The notes under the pieces: generated by a model
What the model was told of the DNA's origin: nothing
Database searches by the model: none
The model's input: only the letters and a program-made list of their open reading frames with translations
Origin: Ilex aquifolium
Lineage: Eukaryota > Streptophyta > Magnoliopsida > Aquifoliales > Aquifoliaceae
DNA length: 64,000 bases
Reading direction: 5' to 3'
NCBI GenBank assembly: GCA_951799425.1
Contig: OX637393.1
Location: forward strand, 31,477,244 to 31,541,243
Program-made: the position numbers and the translations under genes
Shown here: one piece after another, positions 33,377 through 44,291 of the stretch
How positions within the stretch are numbered: position 1 is the stretch's first letter
How the letters are laid out: each line of letters opens with the position of its first letter

Positions 33377-34448
33377 TGCTTCAACTTCAAAAGTGTAAAC
33401 CCAAGCGAAGGTTGAGCAGAGTAATATAATCTCGGAAGTCCGAGGTCGATCCCACGAGGAATTGTAACAAGGAACAATCACACAAACAACAAAAGTAATT
33501 TGAACGGAAAATGATTTGTTTAGAAAGTTGTTGATTGGAGAAAAGTGATTTTTGGTAATTAAAATAGTAATAAATAAAATACTAGAGCATCAGGTACTCC
33601 CTCTCAACTTCATACAATAATAGTTAAAGACTCAAAGCTTGACTTGAAAGAGGAATTAAATGTCAGTTAAACCAATTAATAAATCAAGTGATAAATCCAA
33701 TGGTTATAATCAAAAGACTACCAGGAACCTGAATAATCATTCAATCATATTATTTTATGAAATAATGTTAATCCTTCCAGCATGGAATAACCAGTGATTT
33801 ACACGCAGGGAAAATCAAGCAATTGATGTACGTGGCACAACAACTCAATAATTTATACAGCATAAACACTTTGCTAAAATATTATGGATTAAATTAACAC
33901 ATTAACATAAATCCTTAAGTACAAGAGTCAATAACAATACCGTACTCCGTCGAGAGGTTTTCCCCTAGCCCTAGCTTAGCCTTCTAGCCAGACATGGTAA
34001 AAGGATCTCAAAACAGATTAATGAAAAAAGAAGTCCCCTTTTCAAGGTCCTATGTTTTTATTTATAAAGTACATTCCAAAGAGATTGCATCCCATTAGGA
34101 TTCTAAATTCGGCAGCAGAAACTTGACACGCGTCCGGACGCACCTCTCAGGACCGTCCGGACGCAACTTCCAGAATGGTCCTTTCTTCGTTTATCAACTT
34201 TCTGCCAATCGCGTCCGGACGCGTACTCTTCTTCCGTCCGGACGCGTGTTCCAGTGTGATCCGTCCTGAGCTATGCTTCATCTTTCCATAATTTGACCCC
34301 AAAACTATGCTTTTGACCTGCAAATTATCACAAATCAACATTTAATAGCATAACACCCAATCTTGGATAAACTCTTATATTTATCACACTTTTACAATTA
34401 AAATATCAATCTTTCCTAATAATAATTGTGATTATTTGGCCTTAATCA
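33377..34448 (-). repeat. 5' LTR of Athila element (1072 bp)
   Basis: It has the same ends as the left LTR. Four exact CGTCCGGACG words lie within 34131-34244, and a TATA-like CTTTATAAAT on the minus strand near 34059-34068. This would drive the genomic RNA. Confidence 0.95.
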
Positions 34449-36343
34449 CTTTGCTCCCTTTGCCATTTCAGAAATCAGTTGCCAACCCCTATGTCAAGGA
34501 TATAACTTCATCTGTAATCGAGTGTCACTGTTAGCCTAATCCACACTGCTGGACATTCCTGCACTACTTTCTACCTTCAAATCTAGTTCCAAGAATGTAT
34601 ATACACACCCAAATATCCACAACAATACATATGTGCATATTCAGTGATTGTCGTAATTTTACTGATTTTAGTCGTAGTGGGCGTTGGGTTTTTAATGTGT
34701 GAAGTAATTCAATAAATTAAACCCCCTGGAAGTAGAAAATAGAACTAAATTTATCTCTTTACCTTCGCGACCTGGGTAACCTGGGGAACTTATATTCATA
34801 GCAATGAAAGAACCTGATCATAATGGAACAAGCATTTATTATTTTATAGCTCATGGTTAATGGGGGACATATTCTTTGGGGACATATTCTTTCTCTGGTA
34901 CTTGAAAAGCGGTAATGATTCTTTGTAATTGTCTTAGCATGATGATATTTGTGGACTAATAGGTAGTGTCCATAGAGCATTTGTGATAGCGAAGAGAGTT
35001 TCTTTTTTCTCTATTGCATCATTTCTTTTGATAGGTAAAGACAAATGATTACATTGAAACCATTTGTTTTTCTGTGTAATAGATGCAAGGGAAAAGGTAG
35101 GTAATCTTCCATTCAGTGTTTTCTTGTAACCCGAAATAGGGATTTGCAAAATAATAACTTATGTTAAGTAGAAGTGGAAAACTTGTCCAATGCATGGAAT
35201 GGGAAAATTTTGCCTAAATATTTTCTTGCGTAGGATCTATGAGATCTGTTGGACAGGTTTATTTTATTTTATTTTATTTTGATTGCAGTTGGGATAAGAT
35301 AGAGGTGGATGGCGAGATTAAAAAAGCACTAATTGGTGGCATGCTTGGATAGGACAACTTTAAGAATTACATTGTCTAATTTACTGCTCTACATGCAAAA
35401 TTAAGTTCCAAAAGCTTCTTGAAAACCTACCTGAAACATGAAGAGATATGTAGCATAGGAACTTCATTGACATATAAGAAATATATTTCCTTAGAAGCCA
35501 ATGAGTAGTTTAAAAGCATAAAATGTTGTGATTATTTTTTGAGTAAGTTATTACACTAAGAAACTTCATGGTTTGCCTTTCGAATGTGAGTTTCTTGGTT
35601 TGTCCACTTACACTAAGTTATTCAGTTTCTTGGTTTTCTCGAATTGGTTTTTTCATTTAAGCTTGCATATGTCTTTGTATAGTCAAAGAAACTTGAATCC
35701 TTGGATACTTGTAGCTATAGTGGGTACTGGGTTTGTAGTGATTGAACTATTTAATGAGTTCAATTTGTTACTATTTTTATAAAAGCTACTTTTAAGAGGT
35801 GTGAAATTAATAAGAGATGGTATTATCGAAAGTGAAGGATGTCACATTGAAAGTAAAGAAGCTAGTTTTAATAGGTGTAATAATAAGTTCTTGGCAAGGT
35901 TTTTGTCCACCAACAAAACACAACTAAACCTTGTAAAGCAACAATATACATAAGATAGATCTTGTGGACATGATATAAGAGAATGAAGTTTATGTTTATG
36001 GTAATTTAAATGCCACATTATACTGCCTATGTGTTTAGGAATTCGAGCATGCAGGAAACTTGAAAACTCCCAGCTGGTTCTGATACCACTCTTTTTGTAG
36101 GAAGACTTTGAAAACTTATTGTCTGAATATCCATGACAAGAAGAATTGAAGTACGCAAAGGCTGTTTGTGAGCAGGTCAGTTTTCTTTTGTTTCTGTTTA
36201 TAATAAGAAGCCATGTATCTCTCTTTTATTTAATTAAAAGAAAGCCCCAACTGATGTATAAGTTTAAACATGCATTCGAGTTGCAGCAGTCTAGATAGGG
36301 TGTGTACGATATCCGATCTAACTCTGGTCAGTGCCAAAATTTT
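34449..36343. other. Host intergenic DNA, no clear gene
   Basis: It is AT-rich with scattered stops in all frames. One stretch, 36101-36175, is bounded by TTTTTGTAG and GTCAG and gives 25 codons (EDFENLLSEYP, a TGA, then QEELKYAKAVCEQ). It could be a relic exon, but I cannot match it to a family. A (TTTTA)n run lies near 35265. Confidence 0.4.
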
Positions 36344-37966
36344 TGTAACATCCGTGCGGAGGTCCGGATAAAATTTCAAGTCGATCTGACAGCCGGATCA
36401 AAATGGGGAGTAAAATAACTATTTTGGTCTCTGGGGTCAATTTGACCCAGTTTTTGGATGATTTTGGAAAAATAAATTTCATATTCATTCTTAGGTAGGT
36501 TAATTGAGTGTGTGTATGAAATTTCATTGAAAAATAATATCGTTTTATTTTTAGCTATTTTGGATCAAAAAGCAGCGCATGGTAGGGTTTCTCAATTCCG
36601 GATCAGTCAAAGCTTTTCAAATTCATTTTGAAATCATGTCTTACATTTTTTATGAACGTTTAGTATATTTTAAAACTTATGATTGGGTTTTTGAATTTGA
36701 GATGAAAATCACTGATCCAGATTAGAGTTTTGAGTGCGGTAACGCACAGTGGTCGGAAACGATGGATTTGACTGTATAAAATGAGATACCGGAATCATTT
36801 GAAACTAATTTTAGTGCTCATAGGTTGAGTGGAAAAAAATGATTTACTTTTTAGTTTGATGTTGTAGAGGGTACTCATTGAGTTCGTAAATGCTTGAGTG
36901 ACCAGTTGATCTCTGGACTTGGGTATTGAAGTTAAGTTGTGGTGAATACGAAATGTCACAAAGCATATTCATATGCATTTATTTGCATAAATTAAGTTAT
37001 TTTTGAGTCGATACTTATTTACATTTGTGCATATGCAAATTGTTAAGGTCGGAGGCTACTATATCGGTTTCACCTAAGGATTGAGCATAAAGTTGAGTGG
37101 TGTGTTGGTTGGCAGTGACAAGTGAAGTGTACTACTTCATAATAATTGGAAAAAAAAAAGTATATGACTAATATGAGTTATTTCACTATGTGAAATGAAG
37201 TTTTGATGACTTGATTTATGTTGAGTTGAGCAAATAATGAATCAAATATGTTTTGTTGAAAAGCTTGTGATTTGAGTAATATCTACTGTGCTAGAGTTGT
37301 TGATAGCTTAATATGGCTTACATGTTGTTGATTTGGACACTGTGCAATTGTCGTGAGACAGCTTGACATTGCTTAAATTTTGTAGATAACTTGACATTGC
37401 TTAAATGTTGTTGATAGCTTGACATTGCTTAAATGTTGATGTTGACTCAAAGCACATGTGGACTATTTATTATGTTGTTATATTGGCAGTGATTATGAGA
37501 TTTCAAAGTGAGTTGAAAACACTTTGATTTTGTCGTTCTCCTCAGATAGTGAACATATTTTGGTGAAATAATATTTGATCCATATTTTTAATATTTTCAT
37601 TTATTATGATACGCAGTACACTCAAGAAAATATTTTTTTTTAGGAAACTAAAGTTTAGAGTTGGGTCCACTACAAAATTAGCAAAGTCGAGATGAGAGGT
37701 TAAAGAAACTGGTTATGTACATATTATACAGGAGTGTTCGTTTCCTTTTTTATGTAAGGGATGAATTCCCTAATGCTTTGTGTTGTATTGAGTTATAAAG
37801 TTGGATGCTCTGTCATAGAGCTGTATGGTTTATCTCCTTTATGAGATCATTGATTGGTATTATTGGTTTTAAATGCTTCCTTGCATTATAGGAACAGGTA
37901 TTACCATGTGTCGAGTTATACTTCCATCTTTGGGATACAAAATAGGTCTTTCAGGATGGGGTGTGA
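36344..37966 (+). repeat. Old solo LTR, Tekay-like, ends decayed
   Basis: It starts TGTAACATCCGTGCGGAGG and ends near GGGGTGTGAC. A mid-LTR phrase (GGAGGCTACTATATCGG, TTGAGCATAAAGTTG) corresponds in order and orientation to GAGAGTAGCCTCTTTAGG and TTGAGCGTGGCTCACC in the element-2 LTR. No primer site, coding region or intact target duplication is seen, so it is an old copy with an eroded right end. Confidence 0.6.
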
Positions 37967-38789
37967 CTGAAATGTCTGTAAGGTAGTCTATTTATAGACC
38001 CTTAGTGCTTGTTCGTATTGCTTGAAGAGGCATAGGATACCACTATTTGTTGAACCTGTTCAGATTGAAGAGACACACATTTAATTTGGATACTAACAAA
38101 AGAGAAAGGCACTTATGGAATGAACATACACAATTTAATTTCGGCACCAAATTCAAATTAGAGCAATGCTATGCTGACCAAATTGTTGCCCAAATTTTGT
38201 ATCCAAATCAATGCAAAAGATTTTGACACAGCATTTGAGATACAAGATTTGGGCAACAATTTGTGTAGTATATCTTTATCCTTCAAATTATTAATGGACA
38301 GGAAATTTAAAAATCCGGTTGGAAGACTAATTTCGATCTGTGTTCAAATCCATTTTGTTTGACCCATAACCCGCACCACACAAAATAAATTTTCTCCAAA
38401 AAGATAATATCTTTTTGACCGAAAGCCCAAGCCTGAATCGACTAGGTTGGGTCGTGACATGGCGAGGCAGGAAAACGGCGCACGCGTGTGGCAACCAAAG
38501 TTGTGTAGGTGCTCGCTCCACTCACAAAAGTGTGGTACTCCTTAGGGCCCAACCTATGAAGAAACTAAGAGCATATTACCTCACCCTGTTTTTGGTTTTC
38601 TTTCAATGTAGGACAAGTCTTATACACTATACTTCATTAAAATTAGTTCTTTCCATCCATTCAAGTAGGTCATTTTGAGACATAATTTCTTATTCAATAC
38701 TTAATAGTTTTGAACAAATAAATATGCCACATTATTCTTCTCGTGGAGGACAATGCGTTTAAATTTGGTTCCACTAATTTTGAGGTGTG
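37967..38789. other. Host intergenic DNA, no gene seen
   Basis: There are only short ORFs without family features. The left edge borders the decayed LTR and the right edge the GGTCC target duplication of the next element. Confidence 0.5.
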
Positions 38790-38794
38790 GGTCC

Positions 38795-39683
38795 TGATGA
38801 TGCACAAATTGGTCTTCGTGCAAGATCAACAGTCAAGAATGTGTACGGGTATGATTAATAAGCAATTAATAAGCAATCAATGACAATCAATGGCAAAGCA
38901 GTAAATAATAGATCAACACAGAGATTTATAGTGGTTCGGTACGGTTGACCTACGTCCACTCTCGGGAACGGCAGCGGTGGCTTGGTGTTCTTTATTGATG
39001 AATAATGGTACTCCGGAGAGTTACAGTGCATTGAGGGAGAGAGACTTGGTGTAGAGAGACAAAACTCTCGGTGGAGAGAGATGTAGTGTGTGTAGAGGTC
39101 TAAAGGAGGTGATGAACATGCCCCTCCATGTGGAGAGGGGCTTACATTATATAGGTTCACCAAGGCGGTGAGGCGGTGACGTGAGGAAGAGGTCTTCCAC
39201 TCTTTTGGTAAGTACAATCATGGTAGGAATAGATCTCCGTGTCCCGATATTTTCTCCCTCGTGCCCCTATTCCTTCGGAGGAGGACTCCCAGCTGGATTG
39301 GGCTTGATCCTCGTCTTGAGCTCGGACTTGTCTTGAGTTGGTGTGACTTGGACTTGGACTTGGATTGAAGTATCAAGGTGAAAAAGAGCAAAGAGGGGAG
39401 GAGAGGACCAAGTAGGGAGGCCATGGGCGGCGCCCACTTGGAGACCAACATCGGCGGCGCCCCCCTTGGGTACCCTTGGGCGACGCCCACTTGGGTCCCT
39501 TGGGCGGCGCCCACCCCATTGGGATCCTTGAGATGCCTCTTGGTTCCCTTGGTGCCTTGGAGCTTTGGGTGTTGACCTCTTTAGTTCCTTTTGGATTTTC
39601 TCCCGATGAGTTGACCCAGCTCTGATTGGGCTTTCTCGGTTTATTTTTATCGGGCTTGGCCCAGTCAAATTTCGGGTTCATCA
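38795..39683 (-). repeat. 3' LTR of element 4 (889 bp)
   Basis: TGATGA/TCATCA termini. On the minus strand a TATA-like CCTATATAATG lies near 39150. GGGCGGCGCCC-like words (39425, 39478 as GGGCGACGCCC, 39503) lie in the presumed U3. The copy at 43393-44286 lacks one of these word units and has small indels. Confidence 0.92.
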
Positions 39684-41781
39684 TTTACCCCCCATGCCCC
39701 AAGCCTCTGATTTGTTTTTGAGAGACAGGGGTCGAGAGCATGTGCTTCGTCTTCCTCTAGGTGAGTCGGAATTTTCTTGCTTCCCACGGTATCTTTTTAT
39801 TCTCGGGAACTCACTGAATTTTTTGATATCAGATAAATTATATATATATACATTTTGGTAGCCCTTTGACCCACCATTGTTGACTTTTTTACTCTTTTTT
39901 TTTTTCTTTCTTGGCCTACTAGGGCGCCGCCTTGCTTTCCCCCCCCCCCCCCCTTTTTTTTTTTTTTTCTTCTCCTTGCTTTTCACTTGGGTTGGGCGCC
40001 GCCTCCTCCTTTTTTTTTTTTTTTTTTTCTCTTGGCTTGGGCGCCGCCCTCTTGCTTTCTCTCTTTTTTTTTTCTTCCTTGGTTTGGCTGGGCGCTGCCA
40101 CTTCTTCTTTCTTTTTTTTTTTTTTTTTCTTTCTTGGTTTGGCTGGGCGCCGCCCCTTCTTCTTTCTTTTTTTTTTTTCTTCGGTTTGGCTGTTTGGGCG
40201 CCGCCCCCTTACCTTTTCTCTTTTTTTTTTTTTTTTCTTTCTCCCTTGGGTTTGCTTTAGTCTGGGCGCCGCCCTCTTTGCTCCCTTTTTTTTTTTTACT
40301 TTGATACAAAGTGAGGAGGGGCTTTGGCGAGGAGTCCATGGGCAATGTGGGCTACGCCCTATCACGTGCTGACTGCTTGGGTCTTGGTGGGCGGCGCCAG
40401 CTTGACAGGCGAGGCAGGAGCATTGCAGCGGCTTTGGGCGCCTCCTTTGGGCAAGAAGGAGAGCTGGACACCTCCTTTGGGCGAGAGGGAGAGTTGGGCG
40501 CCACCTGGAGGCTGGTAGGGTGCTTTGAGTGATGCCAAGAGGTGGGCAGGGCGACGATAGAGGCCTTAAGCACTACTATGTTTGGGCAACACCTTGAGTC
40601 TTGCTATAGGCGGCACCTCTCTGGTGCTTTGTCATTAGCTGACCTTGTCTCTGATTACAGACGTCTTGTTGATAGGGTGATGATGGAGACTCTTTGTACT
40701 TTGAGGGCGGTGTCTTCTCTTCCTCCCAAGAAGGCGATGTTTGATGTCCCCAGTACTTCTTGGCCGAGGTCCGATGGCTGGGTTGCTTCCCGAGAGATGA
40801 GACCCGGTGGTGCCCCCACTCTTTCCCAGACTGGGACTTCTGTGTATACTAGAGCTAGCTGTTGTACTGCTGTAGGAGTTGAGACTCCAATGCGGACGGC
40901 CTGAGTTTGAAAAGTGTGCCTAACAAAAATAATGTTATTTCAACATTAAAATATCTAACATGATTACCTGGAGAGAGGCAGACTGTTTGCATGAGAGCAA
41001 AGTCTGTGGACGTCCCATGAGAGGGTCGTATGAGCTGAGGCCGAGCTACGTATAGTCTCGGGAGATGACTGCCTTAGCAGAGGCTTTCAAGGTGACTACT
41101 TGCGCGAGAGCAGAGTCATAGGCCGAACTACGTATAGTCTCGGGTGATGGCTGCCGTAGCAGAGGCTTTCAAGGTGACTACTTGCGCGAGAGCAGAGTCA
41201 TAGGCCGAGCTACGTATAGTCTCGGGTGATGGCTGCCGTAGCAGAGGCTTATTAGGTGACTACTTGTGCGAGAACAGAGTCATTGAGGCCGAGCTACGTA
41301 TAGTCTCGGGAGATAGCTGCCGTGGCAGAGGCTTACAAGGTGACTACTTGCGCGAGAGCAGAGTCATAGAGGCCGAGCTACGTATAGTCTCGAGAGATGG
41401 TTGCCGTAGCAGAGACTCATTCCATTGAGATGGAGATGAGGAGGGCGCTGAGGAGTTGGGCACCTGGTGCGAGGGGGTGAGACCCTTCGTCTAGACGTCA
41501 TCATGGGAGGTGCCCAAGGTGCAGAGGGTAAGACCCCTCGTCTGGGCGCCTAGTGATGGGCGCCCTTTGTCTTTTTGTCTACCTTGTTGTTAGGTCATGT
41601 TCTGACTTTTGTAAGGTAAAACAATTCTGGACACAATAATCTTCGTAGAATTTTATTTCATAAAATAACAAATAACAAAATAAATCAACTAATAAATGAT
41701 AGATAAAATCTTCAGGTGCTCGGTGTCTTATAGGTGTGCCGAGATTTTTCTGGTGGAGTTGGAGTCACTTCCTCCTAGCCC
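39684..41781 (-). other. Element 4 noncoding region where pol would be
   Basis: Two unusual blocks fill this space. At 39890-40300 T-runs alternate with seven copies of GGGCGCCGCC (39922, 39994, 40039, 40090 as GGGCGCTGCC, 40145, 40196, 40264). At 41041-41420 is an 82-84-bp tandem repeat. The long Phe/Lys ORFs of the first block are low-complexity artefacts. Confidence 0.85.
41041..41420. repeat. 82-84-bp tandem repeat, five copies
   Basis: The phrase CCGAGCTACGTATAGTCTCG starts at 41041, 41123 (one change), 41205, 41289 and 41373, giving periods 82, 82, 84 and 84. Each unit also contains CTGCCGTAGCAGAGGCT and GGTGACTACTTGCGCGAGAG. A looser partial copy lies just before it (about 40985-41040). 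Confidence 0.95.
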
Positions 41782-43341
41782 TTAGGCGATCATTTGGATT
41801 TCTCCGAGGGGTTGCTGGCGTTCTCTGTCACCCTGGTCCCGACCAGGTGGGGGGGTTTGTCCTCTGCCAGTAACGTACTGTCTCAAGTGACCACGTTGTA
41901 TAAGCTCATCGATCTGCCTTTTAAGATCAAAGCAGTCGTCAGTGTCGTGGCCATGGTCACGGTGGAAACGACAGTACCTGCTGGGATTTCTGCGGTTTGG
42001 GGCGGACTTCATTTTTTCGGGACAGTGGAGTGTGGGGTCATCCTGTATCTGGAATAGGATGTGCTCCACCGAGACATTGAGTGGCGTGAGAGCCTGCCGC
42101 TCTCTCAGAGGTGGGGAACCAAGACGGTCCTTGACAGAGATTTTCTCTGTCCTATTTCTTTTGTTCTCTACCTCCCACCTGTCTTCACGGGTGTCCTTTC
42201 TTTTCTCACCCCCGTGGGAGGACTCACCTCGTCTGGCCTTGGTGACATCCTCGGCGTTTATGTATTTATGTGCCCTTGATAGCAGCTCAGGCATGTTGGA
42301 GGGCGGCTTCTTGAGGACGGAGAACATGAAGCTGGAGGAGCGAAGGCCAGCAATAAAGGCGGCTAAGGCTACCTTGTCATCTGGCTCCTCAATCTGGAGA
42401 GCCTCCTCATTGAAACGGACGAGGTAGTCTCTGAGGCTTTCATCCCTGTCCTGCTTGATGGTGAGCAGGTGGGTCACTGGTTTCTGATGTCGGCGTCCCC
42501 CAATGAAGTGGGGGACGAAGGATCTACTCAACTCCGCGAAGGAGTGAATTGAGGAGGGCTTGATCTTTGCAAACCATTGGCGTGCGGACCCCTTGAGGGT
42601 GGTAGGGAAGGCTCTACACATAATCTCCTCAGGCACGTTGTGTAGTTGCATGAGGGATTTGTAGGTGTCAAGATGGTCGAGGGGGTCTTTGGTACCGTCG
42701 AAGATCTCGATGGTAGGCATCTTGAACTTCGAGGGTAGGGGATAGTTAACTATATTAGCAACAAAAGGTGGGTTGATACGTCTTACCAGGTAATCCACTG
42801 TCTCGGGCGCCTGTGCCTTCATGGCGTTGAGGGCATCACCGAGTTGGTTCTGTACCTCTCTGATCTTCTCATCCCACTGGTTGGGGACATCCTCCATCTG
42901 GTGGTGGTACTAGCTTCCATGATCGCCATACTGGCTCTCTCCTTCATCCTCCTGCACAAGGGGACCGCATGAGCTTCCTGCACGCTGAGGGGGGACAGTT
43001 GGGCGAAGGACGCCCTGATGTGGTCCTGGGGCATTCTGGCGAGGATCCCCATGGTGAGGGGCTGTCTAACGCCCAGATGGGACAGACAGTGGCTCTCCTG
43101 TTGGAGGGAGTTGGACTCCTCCCACGGGGTGAGGGGCGACGCCCCCTCGGGCAAGCATCAGCTGAATGAGTTGCTGGTTCTGTTTTACCAGCGACTGCAT
43201 GGTCTGTAAGAGCTGTTGTCCAACGACGGGGGTCACCGTAGTAGACGGCTCTGAATGTGCGAGGGGAGGTGGAGCCTCCTCCCGGTGGGTCGGGTTGTTG
43301 TCTCCCGGTTGTTGACTCATCGACCTGGTCGTGATGGCCAT
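41782..43341 (-). pseudogene. gag of element 4 (Tat type), N-terminal part broken
   Basis: The open part, 42897-41782 (371 aa), is a Retrotrans_gag domain of the Tat lineage: IEIFDGTKDPLDHLDTY, GSARQWFAKI, LTIKQDRDESLRDYLVRF, ALAAFIAGL. Then comes a non-retroviral zinc finger, YCRFHRDHGHDTDDC, with the helix LKRQIDELIQRGHL. An N-terminal extension starts at the ATG at 43341 (MAITTRSMSQQ) in the same frame. Stops near 43066 and 42908 separate it from the rest. The ORF ends at GEIQMIA, the place where autonomous relatives continue into protease with a conserved Gly-Gly. So pol was lost at the gag-protease junction. Confidence 0.85.
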
Positions 43342-43392
43342 GGAATAGCAAGGTGGTAGAACACTTAGTCGTTCCCACAGATGGCGCCAAAC

Positions 43393-44286
43393 TGATGATG
43401 CACAAATTGGTCTTTCGTGCAAGATCAACAGTCAAGAATGTGTACGGGTATGATTAATAAGCAATTAATAAGCAATCAATGACAATCAATGGCAAAGCAG
43501 TAAATAATAGATCAACACAGAGATTTATAGTGGTTCGATCCGGTTGACCTACGTCCACTCTCGGGAACGGCAGCGGTGGCTTGGTGTTCTTTATTGATGG
43601 ATAATGGTACTCTGAAGAGTTACAGTGCATTGAGGGAGATAGACTTGGTGTAGAGAGACAAAACTCTCAGTGGAGAGAGGTGTAGTGTGTGTAGAGAGCT
43701 CAAGGTGTAGAGGTCTAAAGGAGGTGATGAACATGCCCCTCCATGTGGAGATGGGCTTACATTATATAGGTTCACCAAGGCGGTGAGGCGGTGACGTGAG
43801 GAAGAGGTCTTCCACTCTTTTGGTAAGTACAATCATGGTAGGAATAGATCTCCGTGTCCCGATGTTTTCTCCCTCGTGCCTCTATTCCTTCGGAGGAGGA
43901 CTCCCAGCTGGATTGGGCTTGATCCTCGTCTTGAGCTCGGACTTGTCTTGAGTTGGTGTGACTTGGACTTGGACTTGGATTGAAGTATCAAGGTGAAGAG
44001 GAGCAAAGAGGGGAGGAGAGGACCAAGGAGGGAGGCCATGGGCGGCGTCCACTTGGAGACCAACATGGGCGGCGCCCCCCTTGGGTACCCTTGGGCGGCG
44101 CCCACCCCATTGGGATCCTTGAGATGCCTCTTGGTTCCCTTGGTGCCTTGGAGCTTTGGGTGTTGACCTCTTTAGTTCCTTTTGGATTTTCTCCCGATGG
44201 GTTGACCCAGCTCTGATTGGGCTCTTCTTTGGGCTTTCTCGGTTTATTTTTATCGGGCTTGGCCCAGTCAAATTTCGGATTCATCA
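43393..44286 (-). repeat. 5' LTR of element 4 (894 bp)
   Basis: Same ends as the left LTR, directly next to the primer site. Differences from the left copy include several substitutions, an extra CTCAAGGTG-type insertion near 43700 and loss of one GGGCGACGCCC unit near 44095. They suggest moderate age. Confidence 0.92.
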
Positions 44287-44291
44287 GGTCC

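Larger units (their letters stand above)
20326..34448 (-). mobile_element. Athila-lineage LTR retrotransposon (element 3), nearly intact
   Basis: Two LTRs of 1072 bp each (20326-21397 and 33377-34448) are flanked by a perfect 5-bp duplication CTTTG (20321-20325 and 34449-34453). A tRNA-Asp-type primer site, gag, protease, RT-RNase H-integrase and a separate env-like ORF lie in Athila order on the minus strand. I counted about ten substitutions between the LTRs, roughly 1 percent, so insertion was recent. Gag and pol share a single frame broken by only three stop codons. A 2599-bp solo LTR of another family sits in the integrase region. Confidence 0.95.
38795..44286 (-). mobile_element. Gag-only non-autonomous retrotransposon (TR-GAG type, Tat lineage; element 4)
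   Basis: LTRs at 38795-39683 and 43393-44286 share TGATGATGCAC...TTCATCA ends and are flanked by a perfect GGTCC duplication (38790-38794 and 44287-44291). The minus-strand order is LTR, a TGGCGCCATCTGTGGGAAC primer site (43371-43389), gag, about 2.1 kb of noncoding repeats, a polypurine tract (GGGGCATGGGGGGTAAA) and the 3' LTR. No protease, RT or integrase is present. Total length is 5492 bp. It must have moved with enzymes from a full relative. Confidence 0.93.

Noticed and set aside
36075-36087. GGTTCTGATACCA, resembling a minus-strand iMet primer site
   Set aside because: It is about 255 bp from the nearest LTR end and that LTR is in the opposite orientation.
39877-40372. Long ORFs of Phe or Lys runs on both strands
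   Set aside because: They come from homopolymer runs in the noncoding block of element 4 and have no domain.
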